A stretch of DNA of 64,000 nucleotides from Tetmemena sp. SeJ-2015 (taxonomy: Eukaryota; Ciliophora; Spirotrichea; Sporadotrichida; Oxytrichidae), in assembly GCA_027382625.1 (NCBI GenBank), contig JAJKFJ010021253.1, positions 1 to 64,000 of the forward strand, given 5' to 3'. Below, piece by piece: positions 1 to 12,432 of the stretch; position 1 is the stretch's first letter, and every line of letters begins with the position of its first letter. The notes under the pieces were generated by a model. The model had not been told where the DNA came from, did not search any database, and saw only the letters and a list, made by a program, of their open reading frames with translations. A program made the position numbers and the translations under genes.

Positions 1-439
1 TTAGTTGTTTATTGAAGTCTCAATATCAATACAGCCGAAAATTTATTTGAAAAGAATCATGCAAAAAATAAAATCGATTACACAATAAATTTAATTATTT
101 TAAATATTTTAACCATTTTTAATCACAAATTTTAAGATCTTTATATCGATGTATCTTTTTGTAGAAGAATTAAGTCTAAATCTATAGATGACACAAGTTA
201 GGAACTAGACTATTATAAGGAAAGTTCGAGGTAAAATATCTCACTCCTAAACGGTGCAATGGAGATCAAAGATGAGATTCATATTATAATAAATTAGATG
301 TCGGTCAAGTTTCAGATTTTGAGTAAATCTAATGCTTGAATAGGGGCAACGCAAGAGCCTAGACTTATTATTAACTTTTAACCGATTTAAAGTAAATGCT
401 AACTATAATATAATGTTAGACACTTTTGGCTAAATACAA

Positions 440-3400
440 AAGACAACTATTATAGCTGTAACAGAGGACCAACCATTTTGACAGAGTAAAGAATTAGCTG
501 AAGCAACTGAAGTGATAGTGGTCTTGCTTAATAGTGCAGGATCGGTGTCGAATTTCACTTTGAAGTCCACATAATTTTCAATAACATTAACACCACTTAT
601 TTCATAGAAGCAGTGGTCTGGGAGGGAGTTGGTTTGAACTCTGATGTAGGTCTCGCCATCATCTTCGATGGAGCAAGTCATTTTAAATTTTCTCTACCAG
701 GTACAGCCTCCAGAGGTGGCTTTGGAGAGCCCGTTGCACTGTGTCATACCTGAACAAGTCACAGTACTAGACTTTAGATTTTTGAATTTAAGTTTAGTGC
801 CAGACTTGTCTTGAGTGTCTGTAAGTTGCATCTAGGAAATAAAGCTTTCACACTTAGTCAACTTTTCCGAGGTGGGTTCCTCATGGATTGCTCTTGCAAC
901 TATAAAATCTGGCTTTTCTTCTTTAAAGAATAATTATACAAAGCTTATTTGATTTAGATAAACTAAAATAATTTTTCTGCAGATTTGAAAATGAATAACA
1001 TTTATAAATAATATAAGATTAAAATTCAAATGATTTTCAAACTTTTCGAGATATCACAAAATCCATTCTTAGTTTTACTTATTTATAGTTTTAATCATTG
1101 ATGAATAGAAGTCGAACTAAAGCTAAATAAAGTCCAGAATTTAATTTATAATTACCCTCAAGTTAAAAGAAATGTTTTATTTCTTGTAAGGATTTTTTAT
1201 GTGGGGATATAAATATATATTGAAGTTCAAGAATAAATTAATTGACAAATTAAAATTAAATGTTTTATAATAAAGTCTTGTTTATCTATTTGATTAAAAG
1301 TGTTATTTCAAATTAGAATCTTGCTTTATAAACTTAATAATTCCTTTTTCATAACAATTGTTTAATTAAAAAAGCTAAAATCAAGACCAGCTGCGTAGCT
1401 CCAAATCAGCCTTGGAAGAAGTAGGGAGATTAGAAAGCAATTACTCTATACATCTACAATGATGCTATAAACTATCTGGATGCAATCTAGTTTAGTAATT
1501 TATTTGTGAATATGGTAGAGTGTTTATTTTAAGGATACATGGGTTATGGTGAGCCTAAAACAGGCTAAGGAAAAATTTACTCCGCAATTTGGATCTCATT
1601 ACCCAAGATTAATGATCACCTGCCCACAAGGAGAAATTATTTTTGCTAAAAATGTCAAGGGAACTCAGGGGGTGCTTTGGAATGTTACTTGGTAAAATGG
1701 CATCTACTATCATGATTTTATTTCAGGATAGACAACAGGCTTTATACTGCACTCTGTCATTTGAAGTTAATGCCGCCTAGCTTCATAGAGTCTCTTTGAT
1801 AAACCAGGATTCTTAGGCTACTTTTGCAGCCTCTTAATCTAGAAAGTTACAACAGAGGTTATTTTTGCTTTGAGTTGTGCTCTGAATAGTTACTATCTGC
1901 AGCGCTATTATGAAAAGAGAACTCTAGATTTCCTCTTCATGATGTAGGTGGAGTGTCAAAGTTACTCGTGACATCTTAGGTTGGCACATGTTTCTAGAGT
2001 TGTTTATTCTAGTTAAGAGTGTTTATTTTATACCCTTAAGGGCTTACTCTTTAATTCCGTATATAAATATCTTAATATTTATTATTGCCGCTTTTGATTA
2101 TTCTGTGTAAAAGCAAGCATTACTTTAATTTATTTTACTTTAAAGCAAGTTTTTTACAATATTTACCAGCCTTATGCATAAAATTTCTCGATTCATAATT
2201 TCAATTCTATTTACTACTTTAGATTTGTATTTGAATTGTTGTTAGTGATAATAAATTTGTTTTCATCTATAAGAGAACTCCTCTTAAACAATATAAAAAA
2301 TCTTTTGTAACTGTTCCTATTTATTAAAGAATTCTTCCACAATTTTTTACTACTTTCTATTAATATAAATGGAGTAGCTTTCTAAGTATTAATACCATTT
2401 TATAATAAAATAAATTGTCTTTAGGATCGAACCTAGGAGGATCTGTAGTGAGTGGTCTTTTAGGGTGTTTAGTTTTGCATACCATAGTGTAATAGTTAAG
2501 ATTAACGACACAAGAATCCACATTCGGCTAGAAACTACAATCGTCCTAGCAAAATTCAGGATTAATTGTAATTAATCTAACATTTTCAGATAAAATTACT
2601 TTATTATAATTTAAAGGATAATCTTTAAAGTTATAATTTTTTAATTATAAATTTGTAATTTAATATAGGAAGAATATGAATAGGTGATCTACGATTTTAA
2701 TTCTCTAAAATAAATCAAAATTGCAATTTTCTGCAACAGTAGTTTATTTGATAAATTAAAATAGCAATTTCATTTATTTAATTCGTTAGTAATGGAGGAG
2801 AGGACGAAAGTGGAATTCAAAATTATTAGCGCAGTTCCAAATTACACTAACTACTGATTTCAATAATTTAAAGGTAAACCTTTTTTATTTGATAATGATT
2901 CTGAGCATTATTATTATGTTTAGCTCTTATTTTTCTCACGATAACTAACTATTTCAGACTATTCAAGAGGAGAAGATAATGGATAATGCAGAAGCTCGAA
3001 AGTTCTACGTGAGCTTCAATGTTCAAGGTCCCTTTAAAAATGAGCTTGCGTTTAATAATTGAGTGACCTTATTTTGCACTTGGTACAGATGAATAGTAAG
3101 TATTGAAAGCTGACTATCAACTTTTAAAATATCTGTTTAGTGGGAAGAGAATGGGAGAGTGAGAAGTAAGATAAAACAAATAACGTGCACAAATGCTCTT
3201 TATATAACTTGGGCTAGAATAATAGAACATTTTGTTTGAGATCTTGAAAATTGCTAGTCAGTGGAATGTCTCTATGTTAGAAATAATAAATGAATTTGCA
3301 TTTTCTAATCATCAATTTATATTCATCCCATAATAGGAAGGGAGTAAGGAACACATTATAATAAGTTAAATCTATGTATAAAATTTGAAGAATTTAATAA

Positions 3401-6400
3401 AAAAAAACAAGTTATGATTTTTTTTACTTATAAATAAATTTAATGAAAGAAATTCTAACTTATGTATGTTGAGTTTATTTTTTTTTATAGAATTAGTTAT
3501 AAATATATAATTAAAGGAAAAAAATAAAAATTACACTAGTAAGTGTTTTTTCACGCTTTTGTGCAAGGAAAAATTTTAATTTACAAATAAAAACTTAAAT
3601 GAAATTTTAATGAAAATTTGAAACTAATACTTTTTATTTAAATAGCTTTTACTTTTTTATTTTAATTTTGAAGCTTTTATAATAATTCTAAATTCGCTTT
3701 AATATGCATAAATAAGGAATTAATAAAATTAGAGTACATTTTATAAATTATATAATCATAACACACTCTACATTTATAGTTAGAATAAACTAAGAAGTAG
3801 CTTACCAAATTTATAATAATTTATTTATCTTAAATAATCTTTAAATTATAATATGCATAATATTCTTAAAAAAAATTGATTAAAATACCAATATAAGAAA
3901 AACCTATATTTATAGAGTTAAGATGTCAATTTACACATCAAGGGCCTAAATTTTAATCAAACTTCAACAATATATGTATAAATATCTTCTTAAATTTCTC
4001 ATATAAGACATATTTTAGAGAAAAAACTTAAAAAGCAATTAAATAAAAAATATTTCAGTCTATCGAGGTGACTCCGACATAAATTTTGGGCTTGATGCAT
4101 GAATGAACTTTCTTTAATAATTTAATTTAGGTGAAAACTTGTCTAAAAATATGGATTCTCTTAAGTTGGTACTGTTCAGGAAAGGTTTCACCTCTTTCAC
4201 TTGAATTTAACTCATTTATGAAAAGGCAAGGTTTAAATAGATATTACATCAAGTCATCTATAGTTACTATAAACAGTAGAGCACGAGTAATAAGTTCAAT
4301 CAGTAAAGCTAGACACGAGCCTAAAGTTGAGTGTGATTAAAACTTTACTAGTTCACATCTCTTACAAGGATGATGAAAATACTGCAGTCGACCTCCATTA
4401 ATCTAAGCATATAGCTCGTCCTTGAAGAAGTGCAACGCGAATTATTCCTCCTCTCCTTCGATTTGTAAGTGACAGTCCAAGATTGAACTGGCAGAGTTCT
4501 TGGGTGAGCAGGGCATGAAGATGCGTGAGCTCTCAATACGTAAGAGTGAGTACAAGTAGCAGTAGTTCTCTCTGAGCTTCATTGCTGCTATCAGCCAAGA
4601 CAAGATAGTGAGCAGCTAGATCATAGAAGGAGCATTCAATGCGATTCTCTTTGAGTAACTTCATCTACAAGACTCTGAAGAGCATTCGCAGTGACGAGAG
4701 TCTCTTGCACAAGAAGATCGTCTACTTATGGACAAGCAGTCATTCAGAGGTACTTGGACAGCCAACGATTCAAAGTTGTGTGCTCTTCAACGCAGAGTAC
4801 TCACCATGGCTCAATCCTATCGAACAGCTCTTCTCATTTGTGAAGCTGCAGCTTCGCTCACGCAAGATAGCTAGAAAGTAGATTGACTCGTCCTAACTCT
4901 ACAGAGAGAATCTAGTCTCAGCTGTGGCCGAGGTGCTCTAGAGAATGACTGCAAGCGATGTCAGCAAGCTGTGGGTTCTCAGCATCAAGAGATGGCTCCA
5001 GACAATCAGGTTTTTCTTCGTTTGAACAGTGGTCAGCAAGAAAATCAGAAGCAAATAATTCATTTATTAATGGGACACACAAATGATGTAAATTATTATT
5101 TGTTTAAACTTAGACATGTTTTTGTATTAAGCACTTTTAAAATGATAGTCACTAAAGTTCATTTATCGTTTTCCTCGTACTTTTAATTCTAGCTATTGAT
5201 AATTGATCTTTTCTAACAACGCTATATTTTAATGTCAATACAGAAAAAATGAGTATAAATTTTGATTTTAAATTAGAGAGGACTTGAAAAGCTGCAGACT
5301 GATTGCTTATAATTTATATTTGACTCTAACCTTGATTTCTAAACATTATTATCATCGATTCTCAAGTACTTGAAAACAGCCAGCGATTCAAATTAATGCT
5401 CTTCACGCAGATATTCAACTGGCTCAAATCCTATGGACAGCTTTCAATTTGTAAGCTGCAGACTTCGCTATGCAAGATGCTGAAAGTAATTGACTCGTTC
5501 TAACTCTACAGAGAGAATCTAGTCCAGCTGTTCCGAGTCCTAGAAATGACTGCAAGCGAGGCTGTGGTGCTCAGTATCAAGAGATGGCTCCAAACAATCA
5601 GGTTCGGATTCGTGTGAACAGAGGTCAACTTCAAATTTGGAGAATCAGAGTTTCAAAATGATAGTCACAAAGGTTCATTTATCGTTTTCCTCGTACTTTT
5701 AATTCTAGCTATTGATCATTGATCTTTTCTAACAACGCTATATTTTAATGTCCATATAGAAAAAATGAGTATAAATTTCGATTTTAAGTTAGAGGGAATG
5801 AGAAAAGCTGCAGACTGATTGCTTATAATTTATATTTAACTCTAACTTTGATTTCTAAACATTATATAATATTATTTTATGGCTGAGAATATGCTCTAAA
5901 TTTACCAGTCCACTGATCTACAGGTATGGCAACCGATTCTTTAGAATGAACGGCTGCTCAAGCGTTTAGAGGCTTTGAACGTCAGGGATTCCTTGCTATA
6001 GCTCTGTGCGGTGAGTGGTAACATCTGCGCCCTCCCCTTGTCAGTAATGAAAACAAAAGACACCTGAAACCATCATAGGAAAGACCTCCAATGAGAGAGA
6101 ATCAGACCCTATATTTAAGAGTGGCACTGTTGTGTATAATGAGTCTAATTAATAATTAAAAAAAACTCTTATACCTAATCTCTAACCTTCCTCTAGAAGT
6201 TCTATTTAATAATGCTTTTAGTTTTTAAGTAAACCTGATCTCTTCAAAAATATTAGAGTTGTATTATTTTTAATGCTAATGACAATTCAATTCATATATT
6301 ATTTTTTAATTTTTAATGATATTCAAATTTATAAATAAAGGATAACTTACAATTATTTCCGAGATTGTAGGTGCATTAAATATTAAGACTTAGAGTATTT

Positions 6401-8787
6401 TATTAATTATTTTTTGTAATAAAGTTTTTTTTAAAAAATATATGAAATTATATTTTTATGGGAAAAATTAATATTGCTGGAAATTTAAAAGAAAAGAGAA
6501 TTAAATTAAAATGGATAAAATCTGGGCAGTTAAAATGTGTTAGATTTTAATAATTATTATAGCATTCGATAGAGCACAAAATTTTAAGAACTTTCTATCA
6601 ATGTAACTTTAGTATTGGAAGGCTCAGTTCACAGTTATAAGTAATACAAGTTCTACGAGTTCATATATTTGGATATTCAAATTATGGGGAGTATCATTAC
6701 TCACTGCTGAAATATGTTGTGAAGATTATTAAAGTAGAAACTCGCATTAAATTTTGATTGACTATCTAACTAGCAGTAGATCGAGGAGTGTTTGAACAAT
6801 TACAACTGACACGAAGATCCAGCCCGCAATTCATTATTTTAACAGATCACCGATTTTAATTTAATTCTCAACTATCATAAATCTTCAAATCCATTGGTTA
6901 ACTTTAAAACTAAAAAATTAAATCTAAATAATTAAATCTAAAATGTAATAAAGTATAATGAGTTTTAATAATTTAACGAGAGATATTCTTAAATTTTCAA
7001 AGCATTAAATTCTCCATTTATCTTTCAATTTAAAATTAGAGGTGTGAATATAATAATTTTCATTTGCTATTATTGTATTATTTTTTGTCATTCATAGAAA
7101 ATCATACTTCTTGTGTGATAGTCATACTTTATTTTCTAGCAATTTTATACTAATTAAAGGAGGGAATAAATTATATAATTTTAATGCAAGCTGGTAAACA
7201 GACACTTGGGTAGTAGGTTTAATCATCACCTTGAAAATAAAGGTCTATTACCTGGCAGGTAAATCCAGATTTCACAGTACAATCAGTGTTACAGCCTCCA
7301 TTTACGCCTCCAGAGTTGTAGTCGCATTCTTCGGTAGCAACCTGCACAACACCGTCTATATATTCACAAAACCATTTAGTTAGTCAATAAATACAATAAA
7401 AACAGTCGAGAAATAAGTTTTCTATAAATAGAGTTCGTTACTTAAATTTGCAAATATTTTTTTTAACGAAGCGCCTCAAAAACCTTTCAGAATAGCGATT
7501 TATACTCTTAAACTCTAATGTGAAATCTCCCTATTAAAAGTTGAATTTCTGGTTCCATCATAATCTGTACTTCTCTGTCTCTTATCCCTAAAACGAAACT
7601 TTCTGAGTGCGAGATATTTTTGCTGATTCAGTTATTTCTTATTACCATTCCGTCTCTGTCATTCAATTTTACCTTTACGTGTTTTAGTTAAGTTAGATAT
7701 TGAAAATTGGGATAGATGAGATTTTAGACTGAAAACAATTTGTGGAATACTAAAGTACTCGTAGTTACATCACTAATTCACACTATCTTTTTCATCAATT
7801 CGAATCATTACTTTTATTTGTTCGCACAACAATAATGTAAAACTTGCTTCCAAGCTGATTCTAAAGTAAGAGCGTACTTTGACAGCTGAAATTCTTTCTA
7901 TTATTATTTCAAAGAGTAGCAAAAACGAAACATTGGAGATATTACTTAAAATCACCAACTTAAAAAGATAGCTGTAAAGTATGACTTTTTATCTAATGCA
8001 GAAAAATCTTATTTTTTAAAACCAAATGAGCATCTCTTGAGGTCTTCAACAAGCATTTTCAGTAATTCTTCTTGCTCTTCAGTGAGCTCATGCAAGAATG
8101 GAATTATATTTGCAAGCTTCCTTTGCATGAAATGCGTCAACTTCTCATGCAACTAATTGCCCTCCTTAAATTGTATTTTCAAATAAGTGGTTGGAATATA
8201 GTGTTCAAAAAATATTGTTGTGGTTGATATCGCATATTTCTTTTTGATTCAACAGACTGAGGCACCTATTTTAATAAATAAGATATTCATCATATTTATT
8301 ATTGATATTTTATTTATTATTTTTTGTTGCATTTCTTGCTTTACTCTCTAATTTTTTCAATACTTTAATTGAAACTCAAAGAAATTGATTGTGCATAACT
8401 TCAATTAGTTAACACCAATATTAGAAAGTTTGAAGGCAATAATATCTTTTTAAAATAATTCAAAGAATAATCATTTAGTAGTGGCGGCTTACCTCCACAT
8501 CTAGCATCAGCTGACTTAAATGCTGAGAAGAAGAGAATGCTTAAGAATTCAAGTGTATACTTTAAATTATTTTTAATTTATTCTCCATTTTAATAAAGCT
8601 TAAAATATTAAAAATAAGAATTTTCAAATATTTCTCGCAAATTAAATGGTTTCTTACCTTATATATCAAAATATAGAAAGAAAAGAATGCATAAATTATT
8701 CTAATTTTGTCTATTATTAAAAATAGATAACTTTGAATTCCCTGCTAAATCGCTGAAGATGTTCTTGGCTTTAGTAAGTTCAAACAT
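440..8787 (-). CDS. Gene A: YHYH-domain, Cys-rich membrane/secreted protein (germline, left end missing)
   Basis: Minus-strand gene in scattered MDSs, recognised by comparison with paralogue B. The N-terminal piece starts at ATG 8787 (MFELTKAKNIFSDLAG). A hydrophobic signal/anchor follows at about 8570-8493 (EFLSILFFSAFKSADARCG), ending in G|gtaag. A DUF4215-type Cys repeat lies at about 7400-7180 (DGVVQVATEECDY, GGCNTDCTVKSGFTC). A short Cys-containing piece lies at about 2570-2420 (INPEFC to TDPPRFDP). The first half of the YHYH domain lies at about 945-449 (MTCSIEDDGETYIRV, TNSLPDHCFYEISGVNVIEN). TAA/TAG read as Gln. The second half of the YHYH domain should lie left of the window or in bases 1-430, where I could not find it. 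The long gaps are IES-like and hold transposon remnants. Cellular role unknown; the architecture suggests an extracellular or surface protein. Confidence 0.7.
1380..1975 (+). pseudogene. Unidentified plus-strand ORF, frameshifted, inside a gene A IES
   Basis: With TAA/TAG as Gln, a frame is open from 1380 to TGA at 1713 (about 111 codons, e.g. PNQPWKKQGDQKAITLYIYN). Composition here is less AT-rich than the flanks. The same phase continues to another TGA near 1798, and a second frame then runs to about 1970 (DKPGFLGYFCSLLIQKV). This looks like a broken protein gene. It sits between two gene A MDSs, so it would be removed with the IES. I do not recognise the family; a TBE-type transposon ORF or a germline-limited gene are both possible. 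Confidence 0.35.
2955..3062 (+). CDS. Short plus-strand ORF, unknown
   Basis: A frame ending in TGA 3060-3062 reads QTIQEEKIMDNAEARKFYVS and then about 15 further residues. It stands out only because its base composition is less AT-rich than its surroundings. It could be the tail of a degraded transposon ORF. No domain seen. Confidence 0.2.
   Translation, partial: QTIQEEKIMDNAEARKFYVSFNVQGPFKNELAFNN
4480..5010 (+). mobile_element. TBE-like (Tc1/mariner superfamily) transposase remnant
   Basis: Plus-strand coding remnant in at least two frames. The first reads LAEFLGEQGMKMRELSIRKS and on to GAFNAILFE. A frameshift near 4650 leads into NFIYKTLKSIRSDESLLHKK and KKIVYLW. The C-terminal signature AEYSPWLNPIEQLFSFVK (about 4795-4850) is the hallmark segment carrying the last acidic residue of Tc1/mariner/IS630 DDE transposases. 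The second Asp region is disrupted. Family assignment is firm; TBE is inferred from the ciliate context. No C4A4-type ends were found nearby, so the element is truncated. It lies inside the long IES of gene A between the Cys repeat and the next MDS. Confidence 0.75.
4745..5878. repeat. Imperfect tandem duplication of the transposase 3' end plus flank
   Basis: Bases about 4745-5350 (transposase 3' end and roughly 215 bp of flank) are repeated at about 5357-5875. The flank copies starting at 5139 and 5654 are nearly identical over some 210 bp. The transposase part of the second copy has lost about 90 bases in several small deletions and cannot encode protein. Copy 1 is better preserved, so copy 2 has decayed faster. 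Confidence 0.75.
5879..6067 (+). CDS. 62-codon ORF, unknown, transposon-associated
   Basis: ATG 5879 to TGA 6065-6067 is open with five in-frame TAA/TAG codons read as Gln (MAENMLQIYQSTDLQVWQPI at the start). A second frame immediately downstream (GKTSNERESDPIFKSGTVVY) may be its continuation after a frameshift. It follows the duplicated transposase remnant, so it may be another ORF of the same element. No domain recognised. From about 6160 to 7170 I see only AT-rich sequence. Confidence 0.3.
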
Positions 8788-10208
8788 TAATTAATATTGT
8801 CAAATAGTAAAGTAAAGTAAAATTTTAGGAATGTAATTAATAATCATTTTTAAAAACCAGCACTTATTGTACTAGTTAAGAGAACGTACTATTATCCTAT
8901 GTAAATATTGTCAAATAAATAAGAGGGAAAACTATAAAATATATTAAATTTTAAATAAGCACCACTATTATGCATATCTTATATAGTAGATAATTAAAAA
9001 ATTATTGATTTTAATAAATTTAAATCAACTTATACGTAGTTAAATCAGCGATTCACCACCTGATTAGCACTTATCATAGCCAATAAAAAATATGTGTAGT
9101 TATCTTCTTAATAACTTAGAACTCTTCATCTTCATCTCCTTAACTTTTGCTATAATTTAGATTGCAAGGATAAAAAGTTCTTAGATTTTTATGCTTTATC
9201 GAATCGTGCAAAATTTAATTTAAATTGAACACACTTTAACTATCACTCATTAAATCTATTTTAATTTAATATCTAATTTAATTCTCTTTTTTATTATAAT
9301 CTATATTATGATACATTATTTGTTTCTCTAATTAAAGTTGCAAAAGTAAAAGAGAAAATTTTTTTTCGGAGTTGAGAATATTATTGATTAGATACAACAA
9401 ACCGAAATAAGTAAGCTTTAATAGAATGTTAACTTATTAATATTTAGTGAGAGTATTTTAATATCTGGAATGATTTATGTAACTACGACTTGGAAATAAT
9501 AATTATCATAAATTCATTTCAAATCCTTTCATATATCTCTATCCCAAAGTAAATCTGCAGGTATTACAAAAATTTATTGTTATTCAAAGATTCTTACTTT
9601 TTTCATGTATTTTTTATAACCTATGCACATAGGATTTTATTATGAAAATTAATTATCTAAATTTTAAAGTAAATTATTTTTAATTAAGGGTTTATTTAAA
9701 ATACTTTTATTAGTTAGCTTCTAACCCTTATTTTTTATTCAGTTTCTGAAAATTACAAACAATCTATTAAATGGAAAAAATAAGCATTAAGAGAACTATT
9801 AAAATACATTACTTCTTACTATTACATTTGGAGTTATTATTTTAATTTAAAGCAAGCTGAGAATAATAATTTTATAAACGAAAATCATTAAATATAAAAT
9901 ACTTTGAATTCTTATTTTTAAAAATTGCATTTTTATCTTCGATTTGATTAAAAATAACTTTAAGCTCCTCTAATTACATGACAATTATCTTTGCGAGGCT
10001 TGAAGATTTGAAGAAATTATTTTGAGTCTAAAAATAGCTGGAATCTACAAGATTAGTAATCCCGTAGGCGGAAAGAAGTTAGGGCATGTTGTTGGTATTC
10101 ATTTAGCATAATGCAGAAGAGAGAAAATATTTGAGCTTTACCTCTGGCTGTTTCTGCTTCACTCTATTAGAAGGATCTAACTAAGACCTTTAAATAATTC
10201 AAAATAAG
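8788..10208. other. AT-rich spacer upstream of gene A
   Basis: No protein or RNA gene could be supported. The stretch should contain the gene A promoter region. A weak coding bias near 10060-10200 may be a decayed upstream part of the kinase-like ORF that follows. Confidence 0.5.
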
Positions 10209-11199
10209 ATGGTTAAGATAGATATTATTCCTCCAAAAATATCATCAATGCTTATCGGGAGAGGGTTTATCTATAAATTAGACCATACAATTTTGAGAAA
10301 AAAATGATGGCGACTGAAGTGAGAGATAGTTAAGAGTACACTAAATTAGGTCTTCCCTTACGAATACCTTGTAAAGAAGGAAGAGAGAGGTCTTGAGTTC
10401 GCGAACGAACTGACAGTGTTGAGAGAAGCGAGGGACAAAAACTTGAAGTACGTTCTTCATCTTGCTGGTGTTCTTATCGATCATGATTACATCGCCATTC
10501 GCCTTCCTAAATGGGAGATCACACTAAGAGAATTTCTCAGCACGAGGCGCAACAAGTACTAGCTTACTGCTATTCTCACTGACCTCGTTAGAGGAGTGAT
10601 GGAGTTGCATGAGTTGGGATTCAGAGATCTCAAGCCAGAGAACATCATGATAAACTTTGAACCAGTCAGAGCAACTGTCATAGACTTCAACAGAGTTGTA
10701 AGAAGAGAAAACATTGAGGAAGCATCGGTGCAAGGAACACTACTTCCCATAGAGACAGACTTGGCTCAACGGTTCAGTGCAGTGGGACATTTGGTCTATA
10801 GTTGCAATCATACTTGAATGCGATATGAAACCAGAGGAATACTACTAGTGTGAAAGTGAAGATGATGCAATATAATTCGCAACAAGACATTGTAAGATAG
10901 ACAAGGTATCAGAACCTTTGAAAAAGTTAGTAAAAGTAATAATCAAGCAACCTATGAAACCTAACACTCAGTTATCTGAGATAGAGGAAGCACTTAAAGG
11001 TATAAAATTCAGAGAATATGAGACAGACGTCAAGGTCACCTTCCTAGAAGACTTTAGATTGCCTGTTTAGGGTTAAAAATTTAGCATGATTATAAGTATT
11101 AATAAAGAAATTAATTATACACAACTTATTTTCACTTTCTTATCATATTATGGCGCTTTAAGTGAAAATTCTGAAAATTTTTTCTCTCAGAACAATTGA
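10209..11199 (+). pseudogene. Protein-kinase-like ORF, frameshifted (TBE 57-kDa-like)
   Basis: Plus-strand eukaryotic-type kinase homology in several frames. The N-lobe begins at ATG 10209 with a glycine-loop-like stretch (SSMLIGRGFIYKLDH). After a frameshift near 10300 comes ANELTVLREARDKNLKYVLH. The catalytic loop is readable as ELHELGFRDLKPENIM (about 10600-10650), with Arg where HRD usually has His-Arg, and VIDFNRV replaces the metal-binding DFG. A second frameshift near 10790 leads into a C-terminal region (IIKQPMKPNTQLSEIEEAL). TAA/TAG act as Gln. TBE elements are known to carry a 57-kDa ORF with zinc-finger and kinase domains; assignment to that ORF is inferred. It lies between paralogues A and B. 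Confidence 0.6.
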
Positions 11200-12042
11200 T
11201 TCATTGTCATTTTTACAGTGAAAGCATCTTGATTATCCCCAAAAATGCTATTATTTTAATAAGGAAGTGTGAAGCAATATTTATTTGGTTGAAAAATAAA
11301 AATTTCACAGGAGCTAGTGTCACAAGAATTTAACTTTTCAATAGCACCACAAATCTGATTTTTTGACACCACTTAGATACTTTCAGAAGAGAATGTTCTA
11401 ATGAAAAATATAGAATTTGATAGACTTATATTTAATACAGAATTCAAGTGTAATTCACGAATGGACTCTGACCCTACTACATTTTGAAGACATTTCAAAT
11501 ATATTTCCCTCATAATTTGTTTTATTCGTTATAAATGTTTATGATTAAAGAATTCTATATTTAATTCTTCTGAAACTAATAAATGGTGATTTTCTTTGAG
11601 ACTTGGATTATTAAATAATATTATTTGATCACATCGCTGATTTTTAGAATAAAATACATTAAACAAAAATTATAATAGAAAAAGTTAGCGAAATAAATTT
11701 ATGATTTAATTAAAGAGTTATTGTAGTAAATTAGGTCCATTTTGTTCAAATATTTGATTTTAATATTTTGAGACAATTAAATTCAAATATATTTTTAATG
11801 ATTATCATTCATTTTATTTTCTTAATTTATCCAAACTTTATAAGAGATTAAATAGTAAAAAGACATTTTAATTATAGAATCAAGCTGTTAATTAATAAAT
11901 ATATTATAAGATTATAAAATTTCTTAAAAAACTTAATATTTTTTACTAACCAATTATATTATAATTATATTTTTATAACCGATCTATCTATATATGATTA
12001 TTTGATTTAGTAGAAATAAATTTGTAGAAGTTTTTAAATAGA

Positions 12043-12432
12043 ATGCTAAAATTTAGAGGCAGTAATCGCAAAAAGGCCTGGTTAGAGCTAGTCGTAGTGA
12101 TTGCAGGCTATTATTTTCCTTCTGATGAGAATGATTCCTTAAATGATTTCTAATTTGGAAATCCATCTTTATTTGCTGTGAATATGCAAAAGATTATCTC
12201 TAGATTTGTGGATTATATGAAGATGTAAAGCTGTGAGAGTAGTAGCTCACTTTCCATAGATTAGAACCTCTTCTCTTTGATTGAGAGCCTAAAAGAATTA
12301 ATTGTTGGGGTGAAAATCAAAATATGTGGAGTAGTTGATTTATTTTAGAGTTGCGTAACCTAGCTGTTGCCTCTTGTGGTGAAGTGTTTTTTAGGGGTTT
12401 AAAACGACAATTTTTCTCATTATACTACTTGA
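12043..12432 (+). CDS. 129-codon ORF, unknown, possibly germline-limited
   Basis: ATG 12043 to TGA 12430 is uninterrupted when TAA/TAG are Gln. It begins MLKFRGSNRKKAWLELVVVI and includes FVDYMKMQSCESSSSLSIDQ. Amino-acid usage is protein-like. Other frames continue the coding character to about 12980 (VITNSIEPSSLIQRTCLLFL; FVNEIEEILSKSLSWNQYVQ), suggesting a longer gene with two frameshifts or short IESs. No domain recognised. It lies in the spacer between YHYH paralogues and near the kinase-like remnant, so a transposon origin is possible. From about 12980 to 13900 I see only AT-rich sequence. Confidence 0.4.

Noticed and set aside
6540..6900. Possible diverged dispersed repeat related to 110-380
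   Set aside because: There is some similarity in spacing and short words, but in this AT-rich background I could not distinguish it from chance by eye.
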